Source: Pseudomonas sp. BN102 (GTDB taxonomy: Bacteria > Pseudomonadota > Gammaproteobacteria > Pseudomonadales > Pseudomonadaceae). Taken from it: a stretch of 64,000 nt of DNA. The position numbers were made by a program, and so were the translations under genes. Location: the NCBI RefSeq assembly GCF_029871245.1, contig NZ_SSON01000073.1:1-64000 (forward strand). The letters run 5' to 3'. Position 1 is the stretch's first letter; each line of letters begins with the position of its first letter. The notes beneath the pieces are model-generated. The model was not told the DNA's origin and ran no database searches. It worked only from the letters and a program-made list of their open reading frames with translations. Shown in pieces: positions 25,494 through 34,463 of the stretch.

Positions 25494-26363
25494 ATGAGTG
25501 ACATGCAGCCACTACCCTTGACCGCCCGCCTGGCTGCATTCGCCCAGCGCTTGGGCCTTGGCAAGACACCGCGCCGGGTACTGGAGCGAGCCAGTCAGCT
25601 GCAACTGCCCTTTCAACCCCTGCCCCGCCCCCAGGATTCCATCTGGTGGCAGGTCGGCCCGCCCTTGCAGCGGCTGGTGGAGTTGCCGCGCGGCTCCCTT
25701 TCCGGCCCGGTGCAGGAAGACAAGGCAGAGGCTCACGCCGTGCTGGTCGGCGTGGTGAAACGCAGCGAACAGCAGCTCTCGAGTTTCGACCTGCGCCAGG
25801 TCGACGGCCTCTGCGGCAGCAACAGCGAACTGCAGCCCACTCCCAGTTTCGAGGAGTATCTGGCCGGCCTGCATACCCGCAAGGTGCGGATCATCAGCTA
25901 CAAGGACTTCGTCAAGGCCATCAGCCTGCCGCTGCCGCGCTTCCTCGCCGGCAAGCCCATCAGTCTGTGCCGGGCCAACTGGCACGGTAGCCGCGTGTTC
26001 TGGACCGGCGACCAGCATGTCGAGGCCTTCGCCGCCGCCATCGCCTATGCGCGCCTGCGCGAACTGGAAGCCACCCTCCCCGCCGCAATCACCGACTACC
26101 GCCTCGATCCCGGCGGCCTGAGGCTCCTGGACGAGCGCTACCATGTACTGGCTATGCCGGTGCAGGCCTGGAGCGACCCCGCCTTCATGGGCCTACTACT
26201 GGACGGCGGCATCCCTTATTCGCGCCTGACCCTCCTGCGCAATGCCGGCGCCCCCGAATTCATCTTGCTGCCAAAGAAGCACGCCGAGGCCACAGCCCTG
26301 GGTGAAGGCTTGCGCCTGGCCGGCGCGCCGGATGTGGTGAGGTATCTACAGGCGCTGGCCTGA
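25494..26363 (+). CDS. Conserved Pseudomonas protein of unknown function
   Basis: 289 residues beginning MSDMQPLPLTARLAAFAQRLGLG. No signal peptide or membrane helix. Possible core motifs are SSFDLRQVDGLCGSNSEL, ISYKDFVKAISLPLPRFLAGKPI and RANWHGSRVFWTGDQHVEAFAAAIAYARLRELEA. I recall unnamed proteins of this sort next to pyrD/DUF2835 in Pseudomonas (possibly DUF6685, not verified). GGGAG lies about 10 bases upstream of the ATG. Divergent from the DUF2835 gene. No functional inference is offered. Confidence 0.8.
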   Translation: MSDMQPLPLTARLAAFAQRLGLGKTPRRVLERASQLQLPFQPLPRPQDSIWWQVGPPLQRLVELPRGSLSGPVQEDKAEAHAVLVGVVKRSEQQLSSFDLRQVDGLCGSNSELQPTPSFEEYLAGLHTRKVRIISYKDFVKAISLPLPRFLAGKPISLCRANWHGSRVFWTGDQHVEAFAAAIAYARLRELEATLPAAITDYRLDPGGLRLLDERYHVLAMPVQAWSDPAFMGLLLDGGIPYSRLTLLRNAGAPEFILLPKKHAEATALGEGLRLAGAPDVVRYLQALA

Positions 26364-26441
26364 AGGTCGGACACAGAGGCTGACCCGAGCAAAAAGCCAT
26401 GGCCGCACTCCTGGCCATGGCTCCTGTCGAGACCCGCCCCC

Positions 26442-27857
26442 TCAATGGGACGAAGGCTCCAGTATCGCTGCCACGGGCTTGGAACGCTTGCGCAATACGA
26501 AGTGATAGGCCAGCACCAGCACCACGAGGAACGGAGCCCCGAACGCCAGCGTCATCCGGAAAACTTCGGTAAAGGCCGTGGTCACCAGGATGGCGACCAT
26601 CAGCGCCAGGCCCAACAGGGTGCTCCAGGGGAAAAGGCGCATGCGGAAGGAAAGCTGGATCCCGCCATTGCGCTCGTGGTAACGCCGGAAGCAGTAGTGG
26701 GTCAGGAAGATCATCATCCAGGTGAACAACGCACCGAACATGGAGATGGCCATCATCAGCGTGAAGGACTGCTCCGGATAGAGCAGGCTCACCACGGTCG
26801 CCAGCGCGATACCCACGGAGGACAGCAGCAGGGCGTTGAGCGGTACGCCGTTGCGCGTCAGGCGACCCATGGACTCAGGCGCATGGCCGGCACGGGAGAG
26901 GCTGAACATCATGCGGGTGGTGGTGTAGAGCTGGCTGTTCATCGCAGAAACGGCGGCGATCAGGATCACGAAGTTGAGCAGGCCGGTAGCACCCGGGATG
27001 CCAATCTCCTCCATCACCGTGACGAACGGGCTCTGGGCCCCCTGCCCCGCCTGGCTCCAGGGCACGATCGCCAGGATCAACGCCAGGGTCAGCAGGTAAA
27101 ACACTACCAGGCGGATCAGGGTTGCACGGAAGGCCTGCTTGACCGCGCGTTGCGGGTCCTCCGCTTCGCCGGCGGCAACGGCGATCATCTCCACCGACAG
27201 GTAGCTGAAGATGGCGATGATCACCGCGACCCACATGCCTTCCAGGCCATGGGGCAGGAAGCCGCCATTGGCCGTGTAGTTGTGCAGGCCATACTCGGCA
27301 GCGCCGGTACCGAAGACCACGTAGGCCCCGAGCAGGATGAAACCGACGATCGCGGTGATCTTGATCGCGGAGAACCAGTACTCGAAGTTGCCGAAGGCCT
27401 TCACGCTGGTCGCGTTGATCAGCACCAGGGCCGCGGAGAACGAGAGGATCCAGACCCACTCCGCCACCTGCGGGAACCAGAACTTCATGTACTTGGCGAT
27501 CGCCGTCACCTCGGTGCCGACGGCCAGGACGATGCAGGCCCAGTAGGCGTAGCGCACCAGGAAGCCCGCCAGCGGGCTGATGTAGAACTCGGCGTAGGCA
27601 CCGAAGGAGCCCGACGTCGGGTGGGCGACCGTCATTTCCGCCAGGCAACCCATCAGCAGCAGGGTGATCAGGGCGCCGATGGCGTAGCTGATCAACACGC
27701 TTGGGCCGGCGAAGCCGATGGCAAAGGTGCTGCCCATGAATAGGCCGGTGCCGATGGCACCGCCGATCGCGATCATGCTCATCTGGGCGCTCGTGAGCTG
27801 CTGCCGCAGCCCCTTTTCGCGTCCGGCGATCGCCTGGAAACCGTTGGATTCGTTCAT
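26442..27857 (-). CDS. APC-family amino-acid permease, kynurenine cluster
   Basis: 471 residues with about 12 membrane helices. The APC signature is clear: SMIAIGGAIGTGLFMGSTFA in helix 1 (backbone-binding GxG motif), followed by the helix 6 region IFSYLSVEMIAVAAGEAEDP. Such permeases import amino acids by cation symport. It is the last gene of kynB-kynU-porin-permease, 50 bases after the porin. A similar permease adjoins kynU in P. aeruginosa (PA2079 as I recall). That suggests tryptophan, kynurenine or an anthranilate-related substrate, but the sequence does not prove it. Confidence 0.88.
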   Translation of the reverse strand: MNESNGFQAIAGREKGLRQQLTSAQMSMIAIGGAIGTGLFMGSTFAIGFAGPSVLISYAIGALITLLLMGCLAEMTVAHPTSGSFGAYAEFYISPLAGFLVRYAYWACIVLAVGTEVTAIAKYMKFWFPQVAEWVWILSFSAALVLINATSVKAFGNFEYWFSAIKITAIVGFILLGAYVVFGTGAAEYGLHNYTANGGFLPHGLEGMWVAVIIAIFSYLSVEMIAVAAGEAEDPQRAVKQAFRATLIRLVVFYLLTLALILAIVPWSQAGQGAQSPFVTVMEEIGIPGATGLLNFVILIAAVSAMNSQLYTTTRMMFSLSRAGHAPESMGRLTRNGVPLNALLLSSVGIALATVVSLLYPEQSFTLMMAISMFGALFTWMMIFLTHYCFRRYHERNGGIQLSFRMRLFPWSTLLGLALMVAILVTTAFTEVFRMTLAFGAPFLVVLVLAYHFVLRKRSKPVAAILEPSSH

Positions 27858-27907
27858 TTCGTTTCTCGGAGTCTTGTATTTATTGAAGGAAGACGCGTGC
27901 CGCCGGG

Positions 27908-29239
27908 CTACAGCAGGCTCAAGGGGTAATCGAGGATGACGCGGATCTCGTTGTTGTCCGCCGTGTCGATCGCGGCCACCTGGGCGGACGAGCGCAGGGT
28001 CGCTTGGCGCAGTCGCACGGCCAGGTCCTTGGCGGGACCGCCCTGCACCACATAGCGCAGCTCGATGTCGCGCTCCCAGCGCTTGCCGTCGGTTCCGTAA
28101 TTGCCGTAGGCACCCTGGCCGCCGTTCCGGCCACCGTCATAGTCGCTGTCATCGATATGGTCGCCGCTGACATAACGGCTCATGAAGCTCAGGCCCGGCA
28201 CGCCAAAGGCCGCCATGTCCAGGTCATAGCGCAGTTGCCAGGAGCGCTCGTTGGGCGCGTTGAAGTCGACGATCTGCACCGAGTTGGCCAACCAGATCGA
28301 GGTGCCGGGCTCGAAGCCGAAACCGAGGTAATCGAAAGGTTCGTCGCCGTGCACGCGCTGGTAGGCCAGGGTCAGGCTGTGCGGACCGTGGCTGTAGCGG
28401 CTGGACAGCGACCAGGTGGTGTTGTCGATCTCGCCGGCTTTCTGCCCGCCTTCATCCGTCGTGCGGTAGATGTTGAAATCGAAGCTCACTGCATCCAGCT
28501 GGCTCAGGGTGAAGCGGTGCCCCAGGTTGGCGTAGTACTGCTTCCAGATATCGTCGAAACGCGATGCGTAGAGACTGAGGTTGGTGCCGTTATCGGCCGC
28601 ATAGGCGGCACCGAGGTAGTCCACTGCACGAGCCTCGACACCGTAGGTATAGAGCGCGGTGAGCGGGCCATCGGCGCTGGTGGAGGAACCTGCACTACCG
28701 GCAGTGAAGTGGCCGGCATCGAGCGTCAGGTCATCGATTTCCCGGCTGGTCAGCTGGAAACCCGTCGCGGTCGAGGTGAACAGGCGCGCGTTGCCGGTGC
28801 CGAACACGGGATTCATTGGCGTCAGGCTGCCGTACTTCAACTCGGTTTCCGACACCTTGGCCTTGATCGCCACGCCCGCTTCGGAGAACTCGTCCTCGGC
28901 ACGGCCGTCCGAATCGACCGGCATCAGGTTGGTGCCCGACCGACCACGACCGCTATCCAGCTTCAGACCCAGCTGGGCATAGGCATCCACACCGAACTTG
29001 ACCGGCCCGGGCGTATAGCCCGACGCGAAGTCGAGCATGAAGCCGTGGGCCCATTCTTCCCTGTAATTCTGCCCGCCCGGATTGTTGAGCAGGTTGCGGT
29101 GGAAATAGAAGTTGCGCTGGTTCAGCGTCAGGGTGCCAGCGGAGAGAAATCCCTCGGCAGGCCCCTCCCCGGCCATGAGAACGGGGCTGGCGGCCCCGAC
29201 GAACAGCAGCGGGCACACTGAAGATAAATTCAGTTTCAC
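27908..29239 (-). CDS. OprD-family outer-membrane porin, kynurenine cluster
   Basis: 443 residues with a signal peptide (MKLNLSSVCPLLFVGAASPVLMA, cleavage about residue 23). OprD features: LTLNQRNFYFHRNLLN near the mature N-terminus, SYxSGDHIDDSDY-like loop after FMSRYVSGD, and a last strand NNEIRVILDYPLSLL ending in leucine. Placement between kynU and the permease suggests it admits the same substrate to the periplasm. GGAG precedes the ATG. An 84-base gap to kynU holds a GGGCGCC/GGCGCCC hairpin. Confidence 0.9.
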   Translation of the reverse strand: MKLNLSSVCPLLFVGAASPVLMAGEGPAEGFLSAGTLTLNQRNFYFHRNLLNNPGGQNYREEWAHGFMLDFASGYTPGPVKFGVDAYAQLGLKLDSGRGRSGTNLMPVDSDGRAEDEFSEAGVAIKAKVSETELKYGSLTPMNPVFGTGNARLFTSTATGFQLTSREIDDLTLDAGHFTAGSAGSSTSADGPLTALYTYGVEARAVDYLGAAYAADNGTNLSLYASRFDDIWKQYYANLGHRFTLSQLDAVSFDFNIYRTTDEGGQKAGEIDNTTWSLSSRYSHGPHSLTLAYQRVHGDEPFDYLGFGFEPGTSIWLANSVQIVDFNAPNERSWQLRYDLDMAAFGVPGLSFMSRYVSGDHIDDSDYDGGRNGGQGAYGNYGTDGKRWERDIELRYVVQGGPAKDLAVRLRQATLRSSAQVAAIDTADNNEIRVILDYPLSLL

Positions 29240-29280
29240 AGGGTTCTCCTTTCTTGTTTTAGGTGTGGCACGTCGTTGCC

Positions 29281-29303
29281 GGGCGCCCCTTTTCGAGGCG
29301 CCC
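29281..29303 (-). terminator. Hairpin between kynU and the porin gene
   Basis: GGGCGCC and GGCGCCC form a 7-bp stem with a 9-base loop, 21 bases after the kynU stop. There is no T-tract. It may be an attenuator or processing site rather than a terminator. Confidence 0.35.
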
Positions 29304-29323
29304 TTCGAGTTGCAGTCGAATCC

Positions 29324-30574
29324 TCAGGTCACCCGGTTCCGAACCCGGAAGCGCTCCTGCTGCCAGGTTCCGGAATCGAGAATCTCACCGAGTGTCTCGA
29401 CCGCCTGCCAGACATCGCTGAAGCTGGTGTAGAGCGGGGTGAAGCCGAAACGCATGATCCGTGGCTCGCGGTAGTCACCGATGACACCACGCTCGATCAG
29501 CGCCTGGATAACGGCGTAGCCCTCCGGATGTTCGAAACTGACGTGGCTGCCACGGCGGGCATGCTCCAGCGGCGTCACCAGGGTCAGCGGGTGGGTGGCA
29601 CAGCGCTGCCGGACCAGTTCGATGAACAGGTCGGTCAGGGCCAGGGACTTGCGCCGCAAGGCCTGCATATCGGTCTTGGCGAAGATATCCAGGCCACATT
29701 CCACCAACGCCATGGAGGTAATCGGCTGGGTGCCGCAGAGGTAGCGGCCGATGCCCGGTGCCGGCTCGTAGTGGGACTCCATGTCGAACTGGCGGGCATG
29801 ACCCCACCAGCCGGACAGCGGCTGCCAGACCTGATCGCGCAAGTCCGGCGACACCCAGACGAAGGCCGGCGAGCCCGGACCGCCATTCAGGTACTTGTAG
29901 GTGCAGCCGATGGCGTAGTCGGCGTTTGCCGCCTTCAGGTCCACCGGCACCGCGCCCGCCGAATGGGCGAGGTCCCAGATGGTCAGCGCGCCGCACTCGT
30001 GGGCCAGGGCGGTCAGGCCGGCCATGTCGTGCAGATAGCCGGTCTTGTAGTTGACGTGGGTGATCATCACCACGGCCGTGTCCGTGCCGATGGCTTCGGG
30101 AAGCTCCTCCGGGCTTTGCACCAGGCGCAAGGAATAGCCCTGCTGGAGCATGTTGGCCAGGCCTTCGGCCATGTAGAGGTCCGTCGGGAAGTTGCTCGCC
30201 TCGGAGACGATCACCTTACGCGCGGGATCGCGCTGGGCCTGGATGCGCAGCGCCGCCACCAGCACCTTGAACAGGTTGATCGAGGTAGTGTCGGTGACCA
30301 CCACTTCATCCTCATCGGCACCGATCAGCCGCGCCAGCTTGTTACCCAGGCGCTCGGGCAGGGCGCGCCAACCGGCGCTGTTCCAACTGCGGATGAGGCC
30401 ATCGCCCCACTCCAGGTCCACCACTTCACGGGCACGCTCCAGCGCCGCGACCGGGCGTGCGCCCAGCGAGTTGCCATCCAGGTAGATCACCCCCTCGGGC
30501 AGGGCGAAATCCGCACGCAAATGGGCAAGGGGGTCCTGGGCGTCGAGCGCCAGGCAATGGGCTTTTGTTGTCAT
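29324..30574 (-). CDS. kynU: Kynureninase
   Basis: 416 residues, a PLP enzyme that cleaves L-kynurenine to anthranilate and alanine. Fold-type I hallmarks: DGNSLGARP near the N-terminus, DTTSINLFK phosphate-binding region, [14 protein letters not shown] with Asp201 against the pyridine nitrogen, and the Schiff-base Lys227 in [15 protein letters not shown]. Length equals that of Pseudomonas kynureninases. ATG at 30574 overlaps the kynB TGA (ATGA) and has GAGGAA upstream, so the two are translationally coupled. No kynA (tryptophan dioxygenase) is in the window. Confidence 0.96.
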   Translation of the reverse strand: MTTKAHCLALDAQDPLAHLRADFALPEGVIYLDGNSLGARPVAALERAREVVDLEWGDGLIRSWNSAGWRALPERLGNKLARLIGADEDEVVVTDTTSINLFKVLVAALRIQAQRDPARKVIVSEASNFPTDLYMAEGLANMLQQGYSLRLVQSPEELPEAIGTDTAVVMITHVNYKTGYLHDMAGLTALAHECGALTIWDLAHSAGAVPVDLKAANADYAIGCTYKYLNGGPGSPAFVWVSPDLRDQVWQPLSGWWGHARQFDMESHYEPAPGIGRYLCGTQPITSMALVECGLDIFAKTDMQALRRKSLALTDLFIELVRQRCATHPLTLVTPLEHARRGSHVSFEHPEGYAVIQALIERGVIGDYREPRIMRFGFTPLYTSFSDVWQAVETLGEILDSGTWQQERFRVRNRVT

Positions 30575-31224
30575 GGTCTTTCCTCGTTCGAAAGGGGACG
30601 CAGCACAGCGCGTACCGGGCTGGCATCGAGGTGAGTGAATTTGAGTGGGAGTGCGATCAGTTCGTAGTCGCCGGCGGGAACCTCATCCAGCACCAGACCT
30701 TCGAGAATGGCCATGTCGTGCCGGGCGACGGCCCGATGGGCATCCATGGTCTTTGACTGTTGCGGGTCGAGCGACGGTGTGTCGATGCCGATCAGGCGCA
30801 CGCCATGAGTGTTGAGCAGCTCGATGGTCTCCGCCGCCACCGCCCGGAAGCGCTCATCCCAGCGGGTCTGGGCAGCCTGCCGACAGGCGCGCAGCAGCAC
30901 CCGGGGAGGAACGTCCCGCAGCGACGCGGCGATATCCTGCGGACGTACCAGCGGCCCGCCGTCCATGCAGTGGATGACCCGGCAGGGCCCCAGGTAAGGC
31001 TCCAGGGACACCGCGCCGATGGCCACGCCCGCCGGGTCGTAATGCCGGGGCGCATCCGCGTGGGCACCGGTGTGCGGCGACAGGCTGATGCGGCCGACAT
31101 TGACCGGGCAGTCCGGCCCCATGTGCCAGACCCTTTCCTCGGTGTAAGGCGTATCGCCTGGCCAGGTGGGAATGTCCTGATCGATCCAGGGACTGATGTC
31201 CCACCACGAAAGGGATCGCGACAT
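30571..31224 (-). CDS. kynB: Kynurenine formamidase
   Basis: 217 residues of the metal-dependent cyclase family. It hydrolyses N-formylkynurenine to kynurenine and formate. The zinc-binding HxGxHxD motif is His51-Thr-Gly-Ala-His55-Ala-Asp57 ([11 protein letters not shown]). The conserved YDITP-like start is WWDISPWI, with WPGDTPY after it. ATG 31224 has GGAG 7 bases upstream, and the open frame extends 17 codons further without an RBS. First gene of the minus-strand kyn operon, divergent from kynR across 137 bases. Confidence 0.95.
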   Translation of the reverse strand: MSRSLSWWDISPWIDQDIPTWPGDTPYTEERVWHMGPDCPVNVGRISLSPHTGAHADAPRHYDPAGVAIGAVSLEPYLGPCRVIHCMDGGPLVRPQDIAASLRDVPPRVLLRACRQAAQTRWDERFRAVAAETIELLNTHGVRLIGIDTPSLDPQQSKTMDAHRAVARHDMAILEGLVLDEVPAGDYELIALPLKFTHLDASPVRAVLRPLSNEERP

Positions 31225-31276
31225 GCTCGTTCTCCAGTTGCTGCTGGAAATATGATGAACGAACCCCTTTCGCATT

Positions 31277-31294
31277 TTCGTGCAAAGTCACGAA
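31277..31294. promoter_or_regulatory. Candidate KynR operator in the kynB-kynR divergent promoter
   Basis: TTCGTG-CAAAGT-CACGAA is a perfect 6-bp inverted repeat with a 6-base spacer, lying 52 bases from kynB and 67 from kynR. The surrounding 137-base gap is strikingly AT-rich, as is usual for Lrp/AsnC binding regions. Confidence 0.5.
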
Positions 31295-31361
31295 CCGAAC
31301 GACCAAGATCTCGAATATAATTCTAAAATCAATTACATCTGCACAATTTTATTCGAACGCC

Positions 31362-31838
31362 ATGACACTCGACTCTACGGATATCCGCATCCTCCTCTGC
31401 CTGCAGCAGAATGGTCGCATCAGCAACCAGGAGCTGGCGGAAAAGGTCGCACTCTCGCCTTCGGCCTGCCTGCGGCGGCTGCGCATCCTGGAAGACAATG
31501 GCGTCATCGAAAGCTATCGCGCCGTGTTCAATGCCGAGCGGCTGGGGGTGGAACTGGAAGCCATCGTGCACATCTCCATGCGCCAGGATGACGAAGACTG
31601 GCACGAGACCTTTATCCAGAAGGTGCAGTCCTGGCCCGAGGTGGTCAGCGCCTACGTGATCACCGGTGCCAGCAACTACGTGCTGCGGGTGCAGGCGCGC
31701 AACCTGAAGCAGTACTCCGACTTCATCGTCAACAAACTGAACAGGACGGCGGGGGTCACCGATATCCGCTCCGAGATCATCCTGCAGAAGATCAAGGAAG
31801 GCGGTGGCGTGCTGGATCTGCTGGTGGCCAGAAAGTAG
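31362..31838 (+). CDS. kynR: Lrp/AsnC-family regulator of kynurenine genes
   Basis: 158 residues: an N-terminal winged helix (residues 1-60, DIRILLCLQQNGRISNQELAEKVALSPSACLRRLRILE) and a C-terminal RAM ligand-binding domain (about 65-150, with VVSAYVITGASNYVLRVQA). In Pseudomonas the divergent Lrp-type gene next to kynBU is KynR, which activates the kyn operon in response to kynurenine. Divergent position and the palindrome between the genes support that. The RBS before ATG 31362 is poor. Followed by a decayed gene on the other strand. Confidence 0.92.
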   Translation: MTLDSTDIRILLCLQQNGRISNQELAEKVALSPSACLRRLRILEDNGVIESYRAVFNAERLGVELEAIVHISMRQDDEDWHETFIQKVQSWPEVVSAYVITGASNYVLRVQARNLKQYSDFIVNKLNRTAGVTDIRSEIILQKIKEGGGVLDLLVARK

Positions 31839-31850
31839 CCGACAGCGGCC

Positions 31851-32165
31851 TGACGCCCCTCCGTGGCACCCAACCACGGCGAGGACTTGACCGAGGCATC
31901 CCGGGGGGTCGCGGGATTCAAGCACAGCCATCCGATAAAGGTGATGGACTTCTTCCTCGAATACATGCCGCCCCAGGCGTTCGGCATTCCCGAAGGGAAA
32001 GCTCGTTTCCTCTTTAAGCTCGCGCCGTGCCGCCTCAACCAGGAGGTCATTCGCTTCAATCGTGCCGCCAGCTCCGGCGCCACCCTCCGAACGAACAGGA
32101 TCTTGCCTCCCTGCCAGGGCTACGCCCTCGGTCGCCGCTTTGACCGGGGGCAGGAACATGGCGGC
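31851..32165 (-). pseudogene. Decayed Nudix hydrolase (frameshifted remnant)
   Basis: On the minus strand one frame reads GKILFVRRVAPELA (a typical Nudix strand), and a different frame then reads GGTIEANDLLVEAARRELKEE followed by TSFPFGNAERLG. Together they match the Nudix box G-x5-E-x7-REUxEExGU. The box glutamate is Asp and the final glycine is Ser, and the frame changes between the two parts. No RBS-supported start was found, and the frame runs on antisense into kynR. I read this as an inactivated gene. Parent substrate unknown. Confidence 0.4.
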
Positions 32166-32411
32166 GTGCAATGTCCGCATTCGGCAAGAGCGACCGTTTG
32201 GAGTGGGGAAATTGAATCTGTCCCCTTTTCGAACCCGCCACTCCAGGACGGTTACGCAAAGATTCGCCCCCTTTCATCCGATGGCTCCATCCGGCATTCC
32301 AGCTTGATCCGCTCTAGTCCGGCCCTCTCCTTGCCGAAACAAACTGCGTCTGCACAAGGCGGCTGCCAGCGCGCAGATTTTCCCTTGCATCACCGGCAAA
32401 ACGGATGCTAA

Positions 32412-32443
32412 TTTTTTTTCATTGAGTGACCAATGAAAAAAAA
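32412..32443. promoter_or_regulatory. Perfect inverted-repeat operator candidate for the TetR gene
   Basis: TTTTTTTTCATTG (32412-32424) and CAATGAAAAAAAA (32431-32443) form a perfect 13-bp inverted repeat around AGTGAC, ending 11 bases before the TetR start. The CATTG/CAATG core is typical in size for TetR-family dimer sites, and the position suggests autorepression. Confidence 0.6.
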
Positions 32444-32454
32444 GAGAGCACGCC

Positions 32455-33045
32455 ATGCCTAAGGTAGGAATGCAGGAAATACGCAAGAAGCAGTTGGTGG
32501 AGGCCACGCTCACACTTATTGGCGAGCAAGGCCTTGCCGGCACGAGCATGGCGCAGGTGAGCGCGAGATCGGGAATGTCCAACGGGATAGTGCACCACTA
32601 CTTCTCGGACAAGAACGCCCTGCTCGAAGCGACCCTGCGGGAGCTGAACAAGCGGATCAACGCCGAGATCTTCAACCATCTCCGCCAATCCAGGACGCCT
32701 TCCGAACGGGTGCAGGCCTTCGTCGAAGGCAACGTCAGCGCATTGAACCTGACACGCGAGAACGTCGCTGCCTGGCTGGCCTTCTGGGCCCAGGTCCCTC
32801 AGTCACCGCAGTTCCAGCGGATTCAGAACATCGTTGCGCGCCGCAGCCACTCGCTGCTTTTCCACGCGCTGGCAAAAAGCATGGACAAGACAACCGCTCG
32901 ATATAAGGCACAGATGATCGCGGTATTCATCGACGGCCTATGGTTGCGGGCGGCCGTGGACCCCACCCCGGACACGATCGGCGAATCCCGTCACCTGGCT
33001 TATGAGTTCCTGAACAACCTCCTTGGTTTTGACCTGAAGGTGTAG
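32455..33045 (+). CDS. TetR-family regulator, BetI-like
   Basis: 196 residues. The N-terminal helix-turn-helix (about 10-55: IRKKQLVEATLTLIGEQGLA, then MAQVSARSGMSNGIVHHYFSDKNALLEATLRELN) closely resembles BetI, including the MPKVGMQxIR start. Length is BetI-like. No bet genes are nearby. The amidase gene follows after 2 bases, so its likely targets are its own operon and possibly the NCS1 transporter. The effector is unknown. ATG 32455 sits just after a strong inverted repeat. Confidence 0.88.
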   Translation: MPKVGMQEIRKKQLVEATLTLIGEQGLAGTSMAQVSARSGMSNGIVHHYFSDKNALLEATLRELNKRINAEIFNHLRQSRTPSERVQAFVEGNVSALNLTRENVAAWLAFWAQVPQSPQFQRIQNIVARRSHSLLFHALAKSMDKTTARYKAQMIAVFIDGLWLRAAVDPTPDTIGESRHLAYEFLNNLLGFDLKV

Positions 33046-33047
33046 AT

Positions 33048-34463
33048 ATGAATCGCGATGAATATAAGAACTGCGATGCGGTAAGCCTTGTTCGGCTCGT
33101 TGAGGCGGGAGAAGTCACCGCCCTGGAACTGGTCGACCTGGCGATCAATGAAATCGAAACCCGAGACCATGAACTGGGGGCGGTCGTTTCCATCGATGCG
33201 GAAGGCGCCAGGCGGGCGGCCAGAAGCCATGGGCAAGGCGCCCTGGCGGGGCTGCCCATGCTGATAAAAGACACCAACATCGACGTCCGGGGATTTGCGA
33301 CCAGACACGGCTCTCGCTTGTACAAGGATGCGGCTGCGGCCGAAGCTGATAGCGAGCTCGTTGCACGTCTGCGCAATGCCGGGGCAATCATTCTCGGCAA
33401 GGCCAAGACGCCGGAGTTCGCGGGGGATTTCGTCACTGAGCCCGAGTACTTCGGTCCCTGCCGAAACCCCAGGAATCCGAAGTACGCCTCCGGCGGCTCG
33501 AGTGGCGGCTCCGCCTGCGCGGTAGGAGCCGGCATGGTACCTGTGGCTCACGGAACCGACTGTGGCGGTTCGATCCGCGTCCCAGCATCGGTCTGCGGTG
33601 TCGTGGGACTGAAACCCAGCCGGGGACGCAACCCGGTCGGCCCCCACGTAGGGGAGTTCGTCGGCGGTCTCGATAGCGAACATGTGCTGACCAGGACCGT
33701 CCGCGACACCGCCTTGTTGCTGGACGTACTGGCCGGTTACGAGCCAGGAGCTCCTTATGCGGCTCCACCTGCGCCGCCCTCCTGGCTCGAGAGCCTGAAC
33801 AGGGCGTCCCCCTCGTTGAAGATAGCCTTCAGCTGCACCCGGCCCGACGGGTCGGAAATAGACGAGTCCATTCGCAATGCCGTTCTCAAAGTGATGGACT
33901 TCCTCGGCTCGGAAGGCCACAAGCTAAGAGACTTCAACTGGCCGGACCTGACGGGAGCGGGCGATGCCGCAGCCGTGTTCTGGCAGCTCGAAATCGAAGC
34001 CTTGATGACACATCAGGCAGCAGCGCTGGGCCGCCCTATAGCCGAAGGCGACGTCGAATGGATCACCTACGAAATGTATAAGCAGTCGGCCCGCCGCTCT
34101 GCCCTCGATGTCCATGACGCAAGGTCCGTGCAGAACCGGGTCTCACGTCGTATCGCGGCAAAGTTCACGGAGATCGATGTGCTGATCACGCCTACCGTGG
34201 CCCTTGCGCCGCCCTTGATCGGTGGATTCACGGCATCCGGAGAAAAGCAGCTGAAGGTCTGGTACGAAAATGCCTATGCCTTCTCGCCCTTCACCGAAGT
34301 CTTCAACCTGACGGGCCAACCGGCAATCAGCGTGCCCATAGGCGTGATGGGCGACGGCCTTCCGATCGGACTACAGATAGTCGGAAGGTTCGGTGATGAA
34401 GAAACGATTCTCAGACTGGCCAATGAGATCGAAAAAAGCTTTTCCTCAAATTTTCTCGCCTAG
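33048..34463 (+). CDS. Amidase-signature family hydrolase
   Basis: 471 residues with the full amidase signature (GGSSGGSACAVGAGM, then GTDCGGSIRVPASVCGVVGLKPSRGR). The Ser-cisSer-Lys triad maps to Lys74 (PMLIKD), Ser151 and Ser175. The 24-residue spacing of the two serines is canonical. The family cleaves C-N bonds of amides. GatA-type function is unlikely without gatB/gatC. It is coupled to the TetR gene (2-base gap). With a nucleobase-type permease downstream, the substrate may be an amide or ring-opened N-heterocycle, but this is inference. Confidence 0.9.
   Translation: MNRDEYKNCDAVSLVRLVEAGEVTALELVDLAINEIETRDHELGAVVSIDAEGARRAARSHGQGALAGLPMLIKDTNIDVRGFATRHGSRLYKDAAAAEADSELVARLRNAGAIILGKAKTPEFAGDFVTEPEYFGPCRNPRNPKYASGGSSGGSACAVGAGMVPVAHGTDCGGSIRVPASVCGVVGLKPSRGRNPVGPHVGEFVGGLDSEHVLTRTVRDTALLLDVLAGYEPGAPYAAPPAPPSWLESLNRASPSLKIAFSCTRPDGSEIDESIRNAVLKVMDFLGSEGHKLRDFNWPDLTGAGDAAAVFWQLEIEALMTHQAAALGRPIAEGDVEWITYEMYKQSARRSALDVHDARSVQNRVSRRIAAKFTEIDVLITPTVALAPPLIGGFTASGEKQLKVWYENAYAFSPFTEVFNLTGQPAISVPIGVMGDGLPIGLQIVGRFGDEETILRLANEIEKSFSSNFLA

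Larger units (their letters stand above)
31839..32454. other. Intergenic stretch with gene remnant and TetR control region
   Basis: 616 bases between kynR and the TetR gene. The first half holds a minus-strand Nudix remnant. From about 32200 no gene is seen. The last 50 bases contain the perfect inverted repeat described separately and a lower-GC promoter region. Confidence 0.5.

Noticed and set aside
29266-29280. Sigma-54-like TGGCACGTCGTTGCC on the plus strand between kynU and the porin
   Set aside because: The GG-GC spacing is 9 rather than 10 bases, and no plus-strand gene lies downstream.
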